21,799 nucleotides of DNA. Origin: Bacteroidaceae bacterium. Its GTDB lineage: Bacteria; Bacteroidota; Bacteroidia; Bacteroidales; Bacteroidaceae. The notes below the pieces were generated by a model. The model was not told where the DNA came from. It saw only the letters and a program-made list of their open reading frames with translations, and ran no database searches. Position 1 is the stretch's first letter; each line of letters begins with the position of its first letter. Below are positions 14,630-21,799 of the stretch, in pieces. Location: NCBI GenBank assembly GCA_016292545.1, contig JAEDIG010000030.1:1-21799 (forward strand), written 5' to 3'. The translations under genes were made by a program, and so were the position numbers.

Positions 14630-15807
14630 CAAACGACACCTATATCCAGCAAAACCGCCATGCCTCCGTGGAGGCACTCGCGCTCAAGGGAGCATCCGAA
14701 GGCGTGGACCTGCCCTATTGCCTCCAGCAAATCAAGGGCTGGCAGACGGCCTGCCGCAAACTGCCCCGCTGGGCGGAAACAGAAGGGCTGGTGTATCCGC
14801 CCGCCCTGTCGATGGAACAATGCTCCTCAGAAAAGACGGCCACCTACAAGCAATCCCTGGCAGCGCGGCTGCTGCCTGCGGACAAACGCAGGGCCATGGC
14901 CGACCTCACGGGCGGACTGGGGGTAGATTTCAGTTTCCTGGCACCGCTTTTCCGCGAAGCACACTATGTGGAGCGTCTGCCCGAGCTGTGCCGCATCGCC
15001 CGCCACAACCTGCCCCTGCTGGGGCTCTCCCATGCAGAGGTGCACGAGGCGGACAGCGCTGCATTCGCCGCATCGATGCCCGGCATGGACCTGGTGTTTG
15101 CCGATCCTGCACGGAGGGATGCCAACGGACGGCGCACCGTGTGGCTGGAACATTGCACGCCAGACATGACCATGCTCCAGCCACTGCTGATGGACCGCAC
15201 CACCGTGATGATGGTCAAGCTGTCGCCCATGCTCGACATCACCCGCGCCCTGCAGCAGCTGAAGGGCGTGGCAGAGGTGCATGTGCTGAGCGTGGAGGGA
15301 GAATGTCGCGAGCTGCTGCTGGTGGCAGTCGCCGGCCACGAAGGGACACCCACATACCATTGCGTGGAATTGAGCCGTCACCCCTATGCCTTCTCTGGGA
15401 TGCCCTCAGGATGCCCCCGGGATTGCACTGCCACGCTTTCCGGCTATCTTTATGAACCCGGGGCGGCCGTGCTGAAAGCCGGGATGCAGGATGCGACCTG
15501 TGCCCGATGGCCGCTGCAGAAGCTCCACCCAAACAGCCACCTCTACACCGGCAGCCATCCACTCCCCCATTACCCCGGCCGCATGTTCCGCATCGTGGAC
15601 TGCTACGACTTTTCCAAGCAGGACATCAAGCGGATGCTCGGCTGCCTGCAAAAGGCCAACCTTACCGTGCGCAACTTCCCGTCTTCGGCAGATGAACTGC
15701 GTCGCCGGCTGAAGCTGAAAGACGGGGGTCACGACTATCTGTTTGCCACAACCCTGGCCGATGGCAGGCATGTGCTCATCCATTGCCAGCGTCCTTCCGC
15801 CACGTAA
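14626..15807 (+). CDS. Class I SAM-dependent methyltransferase with THUMP-like domain
   Basis: I start at 14626 (MTNDTYIQQNRHASV), giving 393 residues and a 4-bp overlap with the dipeptidase; the frame is open further upstream only within that gene. The SAM-binding motif I is DLTGGLGVD (93-101), and a DPARRD motif (160-165) sits where the catalytic loop of this group lies. The N-terminal ~80 residues are helical and the C-terminal ~100 residues (from about LHPNSHLY) match the THUMP-like domain. Proteins of this type are common in Bacteroidetes, and THUMP domains usually bind RNA, so an RNA methyltransferase is likely, but the target nucleotide is not known to me. No signal peptide; cytosolic. 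Confidence 0.85.
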   Translation: MTNDTYIQQNRHASVEALALKGASEGVDLPYCLQQIKGWQTACRKLPRWAETEGLVYPPALSMEQCSSEKTATYKQSLAARLLPADKRRAMADLTGGLGVDFSFLAPLFREAHYVERLPELCRIARHNLPLLGLSHAEVHEADSAAFAASMPGMDLVFADPARRDANGRRTVWLEHCTPDMTMLQPLLMDRTTVMMVKLSPMLDITRALQQLKGVAEVHVLSVEGECRELLLVAVAGHEGTPTYHCVELSRHPYAFSGMPSGCPRDCTATLSGYLYEPGAAVLKAGMQDATCARWPLQKLHPNSHLYTGSHPLPHYPGRMFRIVDCYDFSKQDIKRMLGCLQKANLTVRNFPSSADELRRRLKLKDGGHDYLFATTLADGRHVLIHCQRPSAT

Positions 15808-15837
15808 AGCACCCGACACTTAAATTTCACACCCAAT

Positions 15838-16599
15838 ATGAACAATCCCTATCTGAAATCCCTGATGGCCGTGATGATGTTCCTCATCATCCAAGGGCTG
15901 GGCGGCATAGCCACCACAGCCGCCGGCCTGCAAACCAGCATTACCGCCCTGGCGTTTACCGTGGTCAGCTGCGGTCTGGTCAGCTGCCTGCTGCTGGCGG
16001 GTACACGGATGGTGCGCCTGCAGGAGGCCTTCCGTCCGTCACCCGTGAGCTGGCGCATGGCCGCCACCGCCCTACTGGGCTTCCTCACGGGCGTGATGGG
16101 CCTGGGCCTGCTGTCCGAGCAGCTAGACCTCCCGGACATGATGGAGAACCAGTTTATCGGCCTCTCACACAATCCCTGGGGCATCCTTTCTGTATGCCTG
16201 GCGGGACCTGTGCTGGAAGAAATGTTTTTCCGCGAGGGCATCCAGGGCCACATCCAGCGTGCGGGCGGCACCCCGCTGAAGGCCATTCTGGCCAGCAGCC
16301 TTCTTTTCGGCCTCATCCACATCAATCCCGCACAGGTGCCCTTTGCCGCCTGCATCGGCATCCTGCTGGGCATCGTCTATCACAAGACGGGCCACAACAT
16401 CCTCCTGTGCAGCCTCCTGCACATCCTCAACAACACGGTCTCCATCATAGAGCTGAGAGTGCTGGGCGAGGAGGCACGCACCTTCCGCATGGATGCGCTG
16501 CTGGGCGGTCCCTCCGCAGCCATAGTCCTGATGGTGCTTTGTCTGGCAGCCTGCATTGCCCTGTATGCAAGGCTGTGGCGCATGCAGAAGGCCGACTGA
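15838..16599 (+). CDS. CPBP family intramembrane glutamic protease (CAAX/Abi)
   Basis: The 253-residue protein is strongly hydrophobic, with about seven or eight predicted membrane segments. The family motifs are intact: Glu127-Glu128 followed by FFREG (EEMFFREG, 127-134), His161 in FGLIHINPAQ, and His195 with Asn199 in LLHILNNT. These form the active site of CPBP (Rce1-like) proteases in the inner membrane. Bacterial members serve in bacteriocin immunity, peptide processing or unknown roles; nothing nearby suggests a bacteriocin. It starts 30 bp after the methyltransferase stop and is likely the last gene of the operon beginning with the dipeptidase. Confidence 0.92.
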   Translation: MNNPYLKSLMAVMMFLIIQGLGGIATTAAGLQTSITALAFTVVSCGLVSCLLLAGTRMVRLQEAFRPSPVSWRMAATALLGFLTGVMGLGLLSEQLDLPDMMENQFIGLSHNPWGILSVCLAGPVLEEMFFREGIQGHIQRAGGTPLKAILASSLLFGLIHINPAQVPFAACIGILLGIVYHKTGHNILLCSLLHILNNTVSIIELRVLGEEARTFRMDALLGGPSAAIVLMVLCLAACIALYARLWRMQKAD

Positions 16600-16609
16600 T
16601 GACATGTCA

Positions 16610-16633
16610 CCCTTTCGGGGAAGGGCCTTTCCC
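16610..16633. terminator. Overlapping hairpins between converging genes
   Basis: CCCTT (16610-16614) can pair with AAGGG (16621-16625), or GGGAAG (16618-16623) can pair with TTTCCC (16628-16633, one G-U pair). The two foldings exclude each other. They lie 10-34 bp after the CPBP stop, where the minus-strand lectin-like gene also ends (16742). There is no T-tract on either strand, so a bidirectional terminator is only suggested. The remainder of the 142-bp gap repeats GCTTTTTCCGC twice near 16670-16690. Confidence 0.3.
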
Positions 16634-16741
16634 GATAGCGAGGAACAGCAGCGGTGCAAGGTTACGACGCTTTTTCCGCTCCTGCAAGCTTTTTCCGCCC
16701 TGGCGTGCAGTGTGGCCGTTGCAGAATGATGTCTTTGGATC

Positions 16742-17491
16742 CTATTTCACCACCACGCGGAGGCTGCCTCCGCCATGCAGCACAATGTATATGCCGGCCG
16801 GGAGAGCGGGATGGGCATATCCGTTTCCGTCCACCAGCCGACCCTGCATATCCACCACTTGATAGGCATCAGTGCCATGCACCTGGATGCGATGATGGCT
16901 CACAGATGTCCACACCCTGGTCCCGGCCACCGATTCAACAGAACTGCCCGAGGTTCCGGACGGTTCGATGGTCCAGGCCCAACGGCTGTTTATGAGCTGC
17001 GGGGCCAATGTGGAGAAGGCATCGCAATGCTGCTGAGCCGAGTCGGCCACACACAGGTAGCGCGTCTCCATTGCCTGGTCGGTGAAACTGATGGCATACT
17101 GATTGTCTCCAATGCCTGTCACCCTGAATGCACATGCCGTCTCCTCCGGCTGGCTAAAGAGTGTCCACGCACCCTGCACGAAGTGTCCCTGCCGGCCAAT
17201 GAAACGTCCAGTCTGCCTGTTGCGCAGCAGATAGAAATCAGTCTGTGCCGTCGGCACAAACTGCCATTCCTGCGCGGCATTGGCCTGCTGTACAGGCGTG
17301 ATGCGGTAGGTATATGCAGAAGCCTCATGGGCGGAGCAATCCTCGATGCACGCATCGAGATGGGCCGCATGTGCGCTCGTCAGCCGATAGTAGGAAGGAT
17401 TGCCCTCGCAGTCCGTGTGGCCAAAAGTCTGTGCCTGTGCTGCCGACACTGACATCGCCAGAGACAGAAGATACAATATAGTTCTGTTCAT
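16742..17491 (-). CDS. Secreted lectin-like protein with T9SS sorting domain
   Basis: The 249-residue product has a signal peptide (MNRTILYLLSLAMSVSAAQA). Residues ~30-175 have the feel of a ricin-type beta-trefoil: repeated short blocks such as EWQFVPTAQTDFYLLRN and ETRYLCVADS, with aromatic residues before loops, suggesting carbohydrate binding. A Ser/Gly-rich linker (~177-187) leads to a T9SS type A-like sorting domain (YQVVDMQGRLVDG ... LPAGIYIVLHG ... VVVK). The trefoil assignment is from pattern only and is moderate. It starts 12 bp after the triple-barrel glycosidase stop and is thus co-transcribed; it may serve as a partner that anchors or guides that enzyme, which itself lacks a sorting tail. 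Confidence 0.7.
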   Translation of the reverse strand: MNRTILYLLSLAMSVSAAQAQTFGHTDCEGNPSYYRLTSAHAAHLDACIEDCSAHEASAYTYRITPVQQANAAQEWQFVPTAQTDFYLLRNRQTGRFIGRQGHFVQGAWTLFSQPEETACAFRVTGIGDNQYAISFTDQAMETRYLCVADSAQQHCDAFSTLAPQLINSRWAWTIEPSGTSGSSVESVAGTRVWTSVSHHRIQVHGTDAYQVVDMQGRLVDGNGYAHPALPAGIYIVLHGGGSLRVVVK

Positions 17492-17503
17492 GTTCGAATC
17501 GTG

Positions 17504-20164
17504 TTATCTGGAAGAACTTATTTGTTGGAACGAATAGTTGGTGAGCATGGAAGCATCCACATCCGAGTCGGCAAACCATCCCAAGTGCATGTCCTTGAAA
17601 TGGGTCAGCTCGGCATTGAGATCGCCCTTGGGCGTCCACTTGGTACACACCACAGGCCGTCCGAACTTCTTGGTCTGCGAAAGCAGCCATCCCACCTGTG
17701 CAGGCAACTGACTGGTGTCGATACAGATGATGTCGCTCCTGCACCAGATGCTGTAGGTCAGGTCCACGTCGCCCATATAATGCAACAGCCGGTCCCATCC
17801 GCCTGTGCCCTGGAAATGAGTAAGGGCGGCTATATAGTCGAAGCCCTCTTCCAGCGTGTTCGTGCGCACAGCCGGCGTGGCTGCCACAGGCTGTATGGGA
17901 GACAGGGCGCGCACGGCCGGAAACAGTTTGTCGAGCACCTGCCTTATGGCGGTGAGGTTGCCCACGGTGGCTGCCGGCATGTGATAGATGTCCCAAGCCA
18001 GGATGCGGCAGTCCTGGGCATAACGCCCCACGACATCCTCGGCATACTTGACCAGCAAACGCCAGGGAGTGGTGGCATACCTGTCGGAAAGCAGGATGGG
18101 CAGCACGGAAATGCCGGATCCCTCTGCCGTATCGAGCAGGCTGTCGAGCAGTTGCACATAGCCTTCCTTGTTGGCAGCATAGGTGCGGTAGTCAAGCATC
18201 ACCGACATGCTGTTGCATGCTCTGGGATTGACTGCCTGTGTGCGTGCCCATTCAATAGCGGCCTCGGGCGAGGCAAAGTAGCGGCCCACCACAGGCCGAC
18301 GGTTCATCCATTGCCAGGCTTCCCATCCCTCCCATCGTGCAGTATGAGGGTTGGCGATGGGCAGGAACTGCTGTGCCTGTGCCTGCTCCAGCAGGTCGTG
18401 GGCATGGGTGGAGGAGGTAATCCAGTTGACATGGAGTTCCTCCCAAGCCTCATCCACGGCGGTGGCATTGAGATGGAATACAGGACGGCGGTAGCTCTGC
18501 TGCACAGCCTCTATCCAGCCTGCAGGCAATGTCTCCGCAGCGGCGGCATAGAAGGCAGTCATGTCGCTCATGCGCCAGAGCAGATTGGGCAGGTCGGCAG
18601 CCAAGGTATCGGCCACGGTGGTTCCATCTACCAGCGGTGCACAAATCATCGGCTGGTTGGGGGCGGCATAGCGGGCCAGACGCATCACCTCGGGCATAGA
18701 AACAGCCATCTGGTCGGCAAAGGAGGCGCTGGTCTGCCTCACCACGCACCAGGCGGAAATGCCACGATGCGCGTAGAACCTGTTCATCACATTGTAGGCA
18801 TACCTGCCCAAAGAAGCGGCATCGTACTGCTTCAGGTCGGCATCCTGCATCAGGATGGGCATCAGCCGCATGCCCTTGGTCAAAGCCAGGTCGGCCAGCG
18901 ACTGGATGTTGGCATAAAAGGTGTTGGCATTCTGCTTGAATTCGCTGTATTTCACGGGCACGGCCACCACCTGGTACTTGCGTGCATAGGCCGACAGGTT
19001 TGCCTTTGCCGTGGTGAGGGTGGTGGCAGTCATGCCACACACAGGACCATTGTCCATCCATTTCCATGCCCGCCGGAGCGACCACACCTCGGCCAGTTCG
19101 CCACCCGGATAAATCTCCTCGCCCTCATCGGCGAAACGGAAGCGGGGCACGCAAGAGAGTTCGTATGGATTGTAGGGGTCACCGTCGGCATATAGCAGGT
19201 TGTGGAACATGGGCTCGTTGTTGTAATAGTTCGACACGCCCCAGGGCACCTCCCAGTTGGAATCACAGGTATAGAGCCCCCATGAATAGAAATTGATATG
19301 CCGCTTGCTGAACTCGGCCAGCGATCGTTGCAGGGTGGACCCGTTGGTGCGGGTCATGCACTCGGTGCAGACAAGCAGGCGGTTGTCCATGCGTGCATAG
19401 CGGCCCACAATGGCCTCGGTGGTCTGTCCGAAATTGTCCTGCACATTGTAGCAATGGAAATTGTGGAGGTCCATGCGCTGCTCCGTCTGATGGCGACGGA
19501 GGATGAGGGGATCGGTGGTGTTGCCACACGAGGCCAGGTCTGTGTCCCACACGATGCTGGCCGTAATGGGCTGTGTGCATCCCTCTTCCTGCATCACCCG
19601 GACTACGGCATCTATCCAGTCCATCCATCGCGGAGTGAGCACGGGGTCGGTCATGGGCGGTTCGTTGCAGACATCCCACATGATGATGCGGTCGTCGCCT
19701 CTGAAACGACGGGTAATCTGGCGCACATGCTCCAGCATCTTCTGCAGGTCCTCCTCCTTACCCTCGGAACCGAAGAATCCATAGATGAAACTGAACACAG
19801 GGCTCACGGTCATGCCGTATTCCGCGGCCCATCCGGCCCATTCCTCCACACTCCTGACAAACACGTTCACATCGCCCGTCCAGCTGCCGGGCCACCATCT
19901 CACACTGTTGTAGCCAATGCGTGCGCATGTAGCCAGCGCTTCCTTCTGCAAGACGGCTCCACAGGGAGGATAGGGGCAGTTGATGCCACGGATGGGTCCA
20001 TACTTCTCCTGCCAGGCCTGGCATTGCTCCACCGTCCATTGCGAACGCTGGTAGGGATGGCTCGTAGAGGTGGCCGACAAGAACGCGGTTTGCTGCTGGG
20101 CACAAACGCACACACACCACATCAGGCAGGCCATAAGCCATGAAAACTTGATTCTTTGTTTCAT
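17504..20164 (-). CDS. Secreted triple TIM-barrel protein, first barrel GH5-like (clan GH-A)
   Basis: I start at 20164 (MKQRIKFSWLMACL, signal peptide to about residue 22), giving 886 residues; an adjacent ATG at 20167 would add one Met. The first barrel (~50-320) carries the clan GH-A acid/base motif WDVCNEP (163-169, Glu168), HCY (237-239) and a likely nucleophile Glu268 in VCTEC, one hundred residues later. Two further segments (~366-590 and ~616-865) each begin with AWxWMxxxPVxG, matching AWQEKYGPIRG at 50-60, and repeat the strand-helix order. In them Glu168 becomes Gln477 or Met729 and Glu268 becomes Asn566 or Lys842, so they are probably non-catalytic. Substrate is unknown. There is no sorting tail. 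It precedes the lectin-like gene and follows a SusE/F-like gene after a hairpin. Confidence 0.8.
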   Translation of the reverse strand: MKQRIKFSWLMACLMWCVCVCAQQQTAFLSATSTSHPYQRSQWTVEQCQAWQEKYGPIRGINCPYPPCGAVLQKEALATCARIGYNSVRWWPGSWTGDVNVFVRSVEEWAGWAAEYGMTVSPVFSFIYGFFGSEGKEEDLQKMLEHVRQITRRFRGDDRIIMWDVCNEPPMTDPVLTPRWMDWIDAVVRVMQEEGCTQPITASIVWDTDLASCGNTTDPLILRRHQTEQRMDLHNFHCYNVQDNFGQTTEAIVGRYARMDNRLLVCTECMTRTNGSTLQRSLAEFSKRHINFYSWGLYTCDSNWEVPWGVSNYYNNEPMFHNLLYADGDPYNPYELSCVPRFRFADEGEEIYPGGELAEVWSLRRAWKWMDNGPVCGMTATTLTTAKANLSAYARKYQVVAVPVKYSEFKQNANTFYANIQSLADLALTKGMRLMPILMQDADLKQYDAASLGRYAYNVMNRFYAHRGISAWCVVRQTSASFADQMAVSMPEVMRLARYAAPNQPMICAPLVDGTTVADTLAADLPNLLWRMSDMTAFYAAAAETLPAGWIEAVQQSYRRPVFHLNATAVDEAWEELHVNWITSSTHAHDLLEQAQAQQFLPIANPHTARWEGWEAWQWMNRRPVVGRYFASPEAAIEWARTQAVNPRACNSMSVMLDYRTYAANKEGYVQLLDSLLDTAEGSGISVLPILLSDRYATTPWRLLVKYAEDVVGRYAQDCRILAWDIYHMPAATVGNLTAIRQVLDKLFPAVRALSPIQPVAATPAVRTNTLEEGFDYIAALTHFQGTGGWDRLLHYMGDVDLTYSIWCRSDIICIDTSQLPAQVGWLLSQTKKFGRPVVCTKWTPKGDLNAELTHFKDMHLGWFADSDVDASMLTNYSFQQISSSR

Positions 20165-20209
20165 CATTGTATATTTATTATCAATTCCGGTTCCCGAATA
20201 TAATGGCGA

Positions 20210-20241
20210 AGCCGGAAAGGATTGTCCAGCCCTTTCCGGCT
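20210..20241 (-). terminator. Strong hairpin between two minus-strand genes
   Basis: AGCCGGAAAGG (20210-20220) and CCTTTCCGGCT (20231-20241) form a perfect 11-bp stem with a 10-base loop, 51 bp downstream of the SusE/F-like stop. On the minus strand only a weak T-rich stretch follows. It may terminate or attenuate transcription, or protect the upstream message, so that the repeat protein and the downstream glycosidase are expressed at different levels. Confidence 0.6.
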
Positions 20242-20292
20242 CCACAGTATGTAGTTCATCGGCCAATGGCAAGATGGCATGGCCGCAAACGG

Positions 20293-21799
20293 CTATTTCA
20301 GGGCCTGCTTTCTGGCACCTCCGTTGCCCTTGATGATGTAGACACCGCCCTTGCTCCTGAGGTCACCCATGCGCCCCTCGAACACGGGCTTGCCGTCCAG
20401 CGTATAGGCCGTCACCGTGTCGTCATCGGTGAAGTCTACGCTTTGGATGCCATTGGCCTCGGCAAACATCACGGTCTCGTGGTTCATGTCGAAGGTTACT
20501 GCATACTGGCCGTTAGGCAGCACAAAGCAAGCGCGGTCGCCATAATAGCGGTTCACCTCATAGGGAGTATTGAGGGCGGCATGCACATATTCGCTCTGGC
20601 CATAGCGTCCCTCGTTCCAGTTCTCAGCGTGGTTCTGGGGATATACAGCGAAGATGGAAAAGCGTCCGTGGTCTCCTTCGGGATAGGCGGTCTGGGTAAT
20701 CTCGTAGTCCTTGTCCACATCGATGACTCCCTTGTATACACCTTCACCCGCATGGATAAGGGCGTATGTCTCGTCGGTGCGCTCCCAGTTGTGGCCCACA
20801 AGCGAACCCACCACAAACACGCGGTCCATCCAGGCCTGCTCAGTGCAGGTGAGGTCGAGGGTCTGTGCCTCCAGGTCTATCACCACGTCATACGTGCCTG
20901 CATGGCACTGGAACACGCAATCCGTTCCGGGCTGGAAGCCCTCGAAATGGTTCTTGGCAGGCGTGATGAAGCGCTGGGTGGGATTGATGCCGCAGAAGAT
21001 GGAGCCGTCGCTCTTCTGGAAGAACACGTCGGCACGGTTGCCGTAGCAGTCGGGGGTGGTGCGGTTGGGATTGATGGTGATACTGCCCTTGTACTTGCCA
21101 TCGCCATAGTTGTAGAGAGGATAGACTGAGTTCTCGGCCCAATCGCCCACGTTGGCCAGTCCGCCACGGCAATAGATTACGTCTACAATCTGCTCCTTGT
21201 GGTCCACCTCGCCCAGATAGTGCATGCTCACAGTCTGGCGGTCGATGTTGAAGGTAACCTCATAACGGCCTTCCTCGATATACATCTTGTGGTTGTAGTA
21301 ACGGCCCACCGCATATTCTGTGTCCTGGGCCACCTCCACGTCCTCCTCCTTGGGGCTGTACCATGCGTCCTCCGCACCAAAGGTGCTGGCCAGCACGCAG
21401 AATTCGGCCTTACCCGTGGCTCCGGCATAGAGCACACATTCACCCGTATAAATGCCGTTGCCCTGATGCATGATCTTGTTGTGGTCGGGACTGTAAATCT
21501 CAAACTTTTCGGTATTTTCAGGGATGACAGTGCCACCCACATATACATATTCCAGCCATCCAGGATCCACACATGTGGCGTGCAGTTCCAGCGTTTGGGG
21601 ATTGATGCTCATGTTGTACACACCGCCCACAACCTGCAGGGGCACGAAACCGGAACCGCCCTGCGTGGACAGCTTCAAGCCCTTCTCGCCGGTGGTGGGA
21701 GTGAGGAAACGCTCATAACTGTCGGCAGCCCAGAAGAGGTCTGCCATATTTCTGTCGATGAAGAAGAGGTCGCAACGGTGGCCATACTGGTTGTCGCCG
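20293..21799 (-). CDS. SusE/SusF-like modular binding protein with T9SS sorting tail (N-terminus beyond window)
   Basis: The frame is open to the window edge, so the start is not seen; the ATG at 21747 is internal because similar sequence (YGHRCDLFF) continues upstream of it. About 501 residues are visible. They form alternating beta-sandwich modules of roughly 110 residues: an A type (QYGHRCDLFF..., CYGNRADVFF...SIFCGINPTQRFITP) and a B type (YVYVGGTVIP..., VFVVGSLVGHNW...). Each closes with a strand like YEVTFNIDRQTVSM or YAVTFDMNHETVMF. This resembles tandem starch-binding-type modules of SusE/SusF and related outer-membrane glycan-binding proteins. The C-terminal ~50 residues (AYTLDGKPVFEGR ... 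GGVYIIKGNGG ... QALK) are a T9SS type A sorting domain, which implies surface delivery. The ligand is unknown. Confidence 0.7.
   Translation of the reverse strand, partial: GDNQYGHRCDLFFIDRNMADLFWAADSYERFLTPTTGEKGLKLSTQGGSGFVPLQVVGGVYNMSINPQTLELHATCVDPGWLEYVYVGGTVIPENTEKFEIYSPDHNKIMHQGNGIYTGECVLYAGATGKAEFCVLASTFGAEDAWYSPKEEDVEVAQDTEYAVGRYYNHKMYIEEGRYEVTFNIDRQTVSMHYLGEVDHKEQIVDVIYCRGGLANVGDWAENSVYPLYNYGDGKYKGSITINPNRTTPDCYGNRADVFFQKSDGSIFCGINPTQRFITPAKNHFEGFQPGTDCVFQCHAGTYDVVIDLEAQTLDLTCTEQAWMDRVFVVGSLVGHNWERTDETYALIHAGEGVYKGVIDVDKDYEITQTAYPEGDHGRFSIFAVYPQNHAENWNEGRYGQSEYVHAALNTPYEVNRYYGDRACFVLPNGQYAVTFDMNHETVMFAEANGIQSVDFTDDDTVTAYTLDGKPVFEGRMGDLRSKGGVYIIKGNGGARKQALK

Noticed and set aside
17501..19195. 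A 564-codon plus-strand frame opposite the triple-barrel gene
   Set aside because: Antisense shadow of a well-supported gene, no recognisable motif, composition dominated by His and Gly.
20195..20202. TATATTCG as a -7 element for the triple-barrel gene
   Set aside because: It differs from TAnnTTTG at a conserved T and has no TTG at a suitable distance.
1..21799. Mobile element, prophage or tRNA-linked integration
   Set aside because: No transposase, integrase, terminal inverted repeats or tRNA gene could be found on either strand.

Overview
The window comes from a Bacteroidetes chromosome, most likely a gut member of the Prevotellaceae. Three things point there. Promoters have the Bacteroidetes form TTG - about 20 nt - TAnnTTTG, and there are no clear Shine-Dalgarno sites. 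Several secreted proteins end in type IX secretion (T9SS) sorting domains. The glycan-degrading families (GH127/GH146, GH140, GH29, a GH5-like enzyme, SusE/F-like repeats, CotH/lamin-tail proteins) are typical of that group. No rRNA, tRNA, CRISPR array, insertion sequence or SusC/SusD pair was seen.

Layout. 1-457 is non-coding and repeat-bearing: a possible terminator, a degenerate 23-bp duplication and four tandem 22-bp units. 458-5159 (minus) is a tight catabolic operon transcribed as aldo/keto reductase -> zinc alcohol dehydrogenase -> GH127/GH146 -> remnant of a GH29 alpha-L-fucosidase that kept its start and end but lost its middle. A divergent AraC-type regulator (5342-6247, plus) is separated from it by a region carrying spaced direct repeats that look like AraC operators. 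The two dehydrogenases resemble L-galactose/L-fucose dehydrogenase and L-galactonate 5-dehydrogenase, so the operon plausibly oxidises an L-sugar released from plant cell wall.

6427-8924 (minus) holds a PspC-domain membrane protein overlapping a GNAT acetyltransferase, a 62-residue unknown protein and a GH140 apiosidase-like enzyme. 8966-13813 (minus) is a 1615-residue secreted CotH-kinase/lamin-tail protein. Diverging from it, 13952-16599 (plus) carries a secreted VanX-type dipeptidase, a THUMP-like methyltransferase (4-bp overlap) and a CPBP membrane protease.

16742-21799 (minus) encodes three exported glycan-binding or glycan-cleaving proteins: a SusE/F-like repeat protein cut by the window edge, an 886-residue protein made of three GH5-like barrels of which only the first keeps both catalytic glutamates, and a small lectin-like protein with a T9SS tail. 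The triple-barrel protein and the operator-controlled L-sugar operon with its deleted fucosidase are the most notable items.
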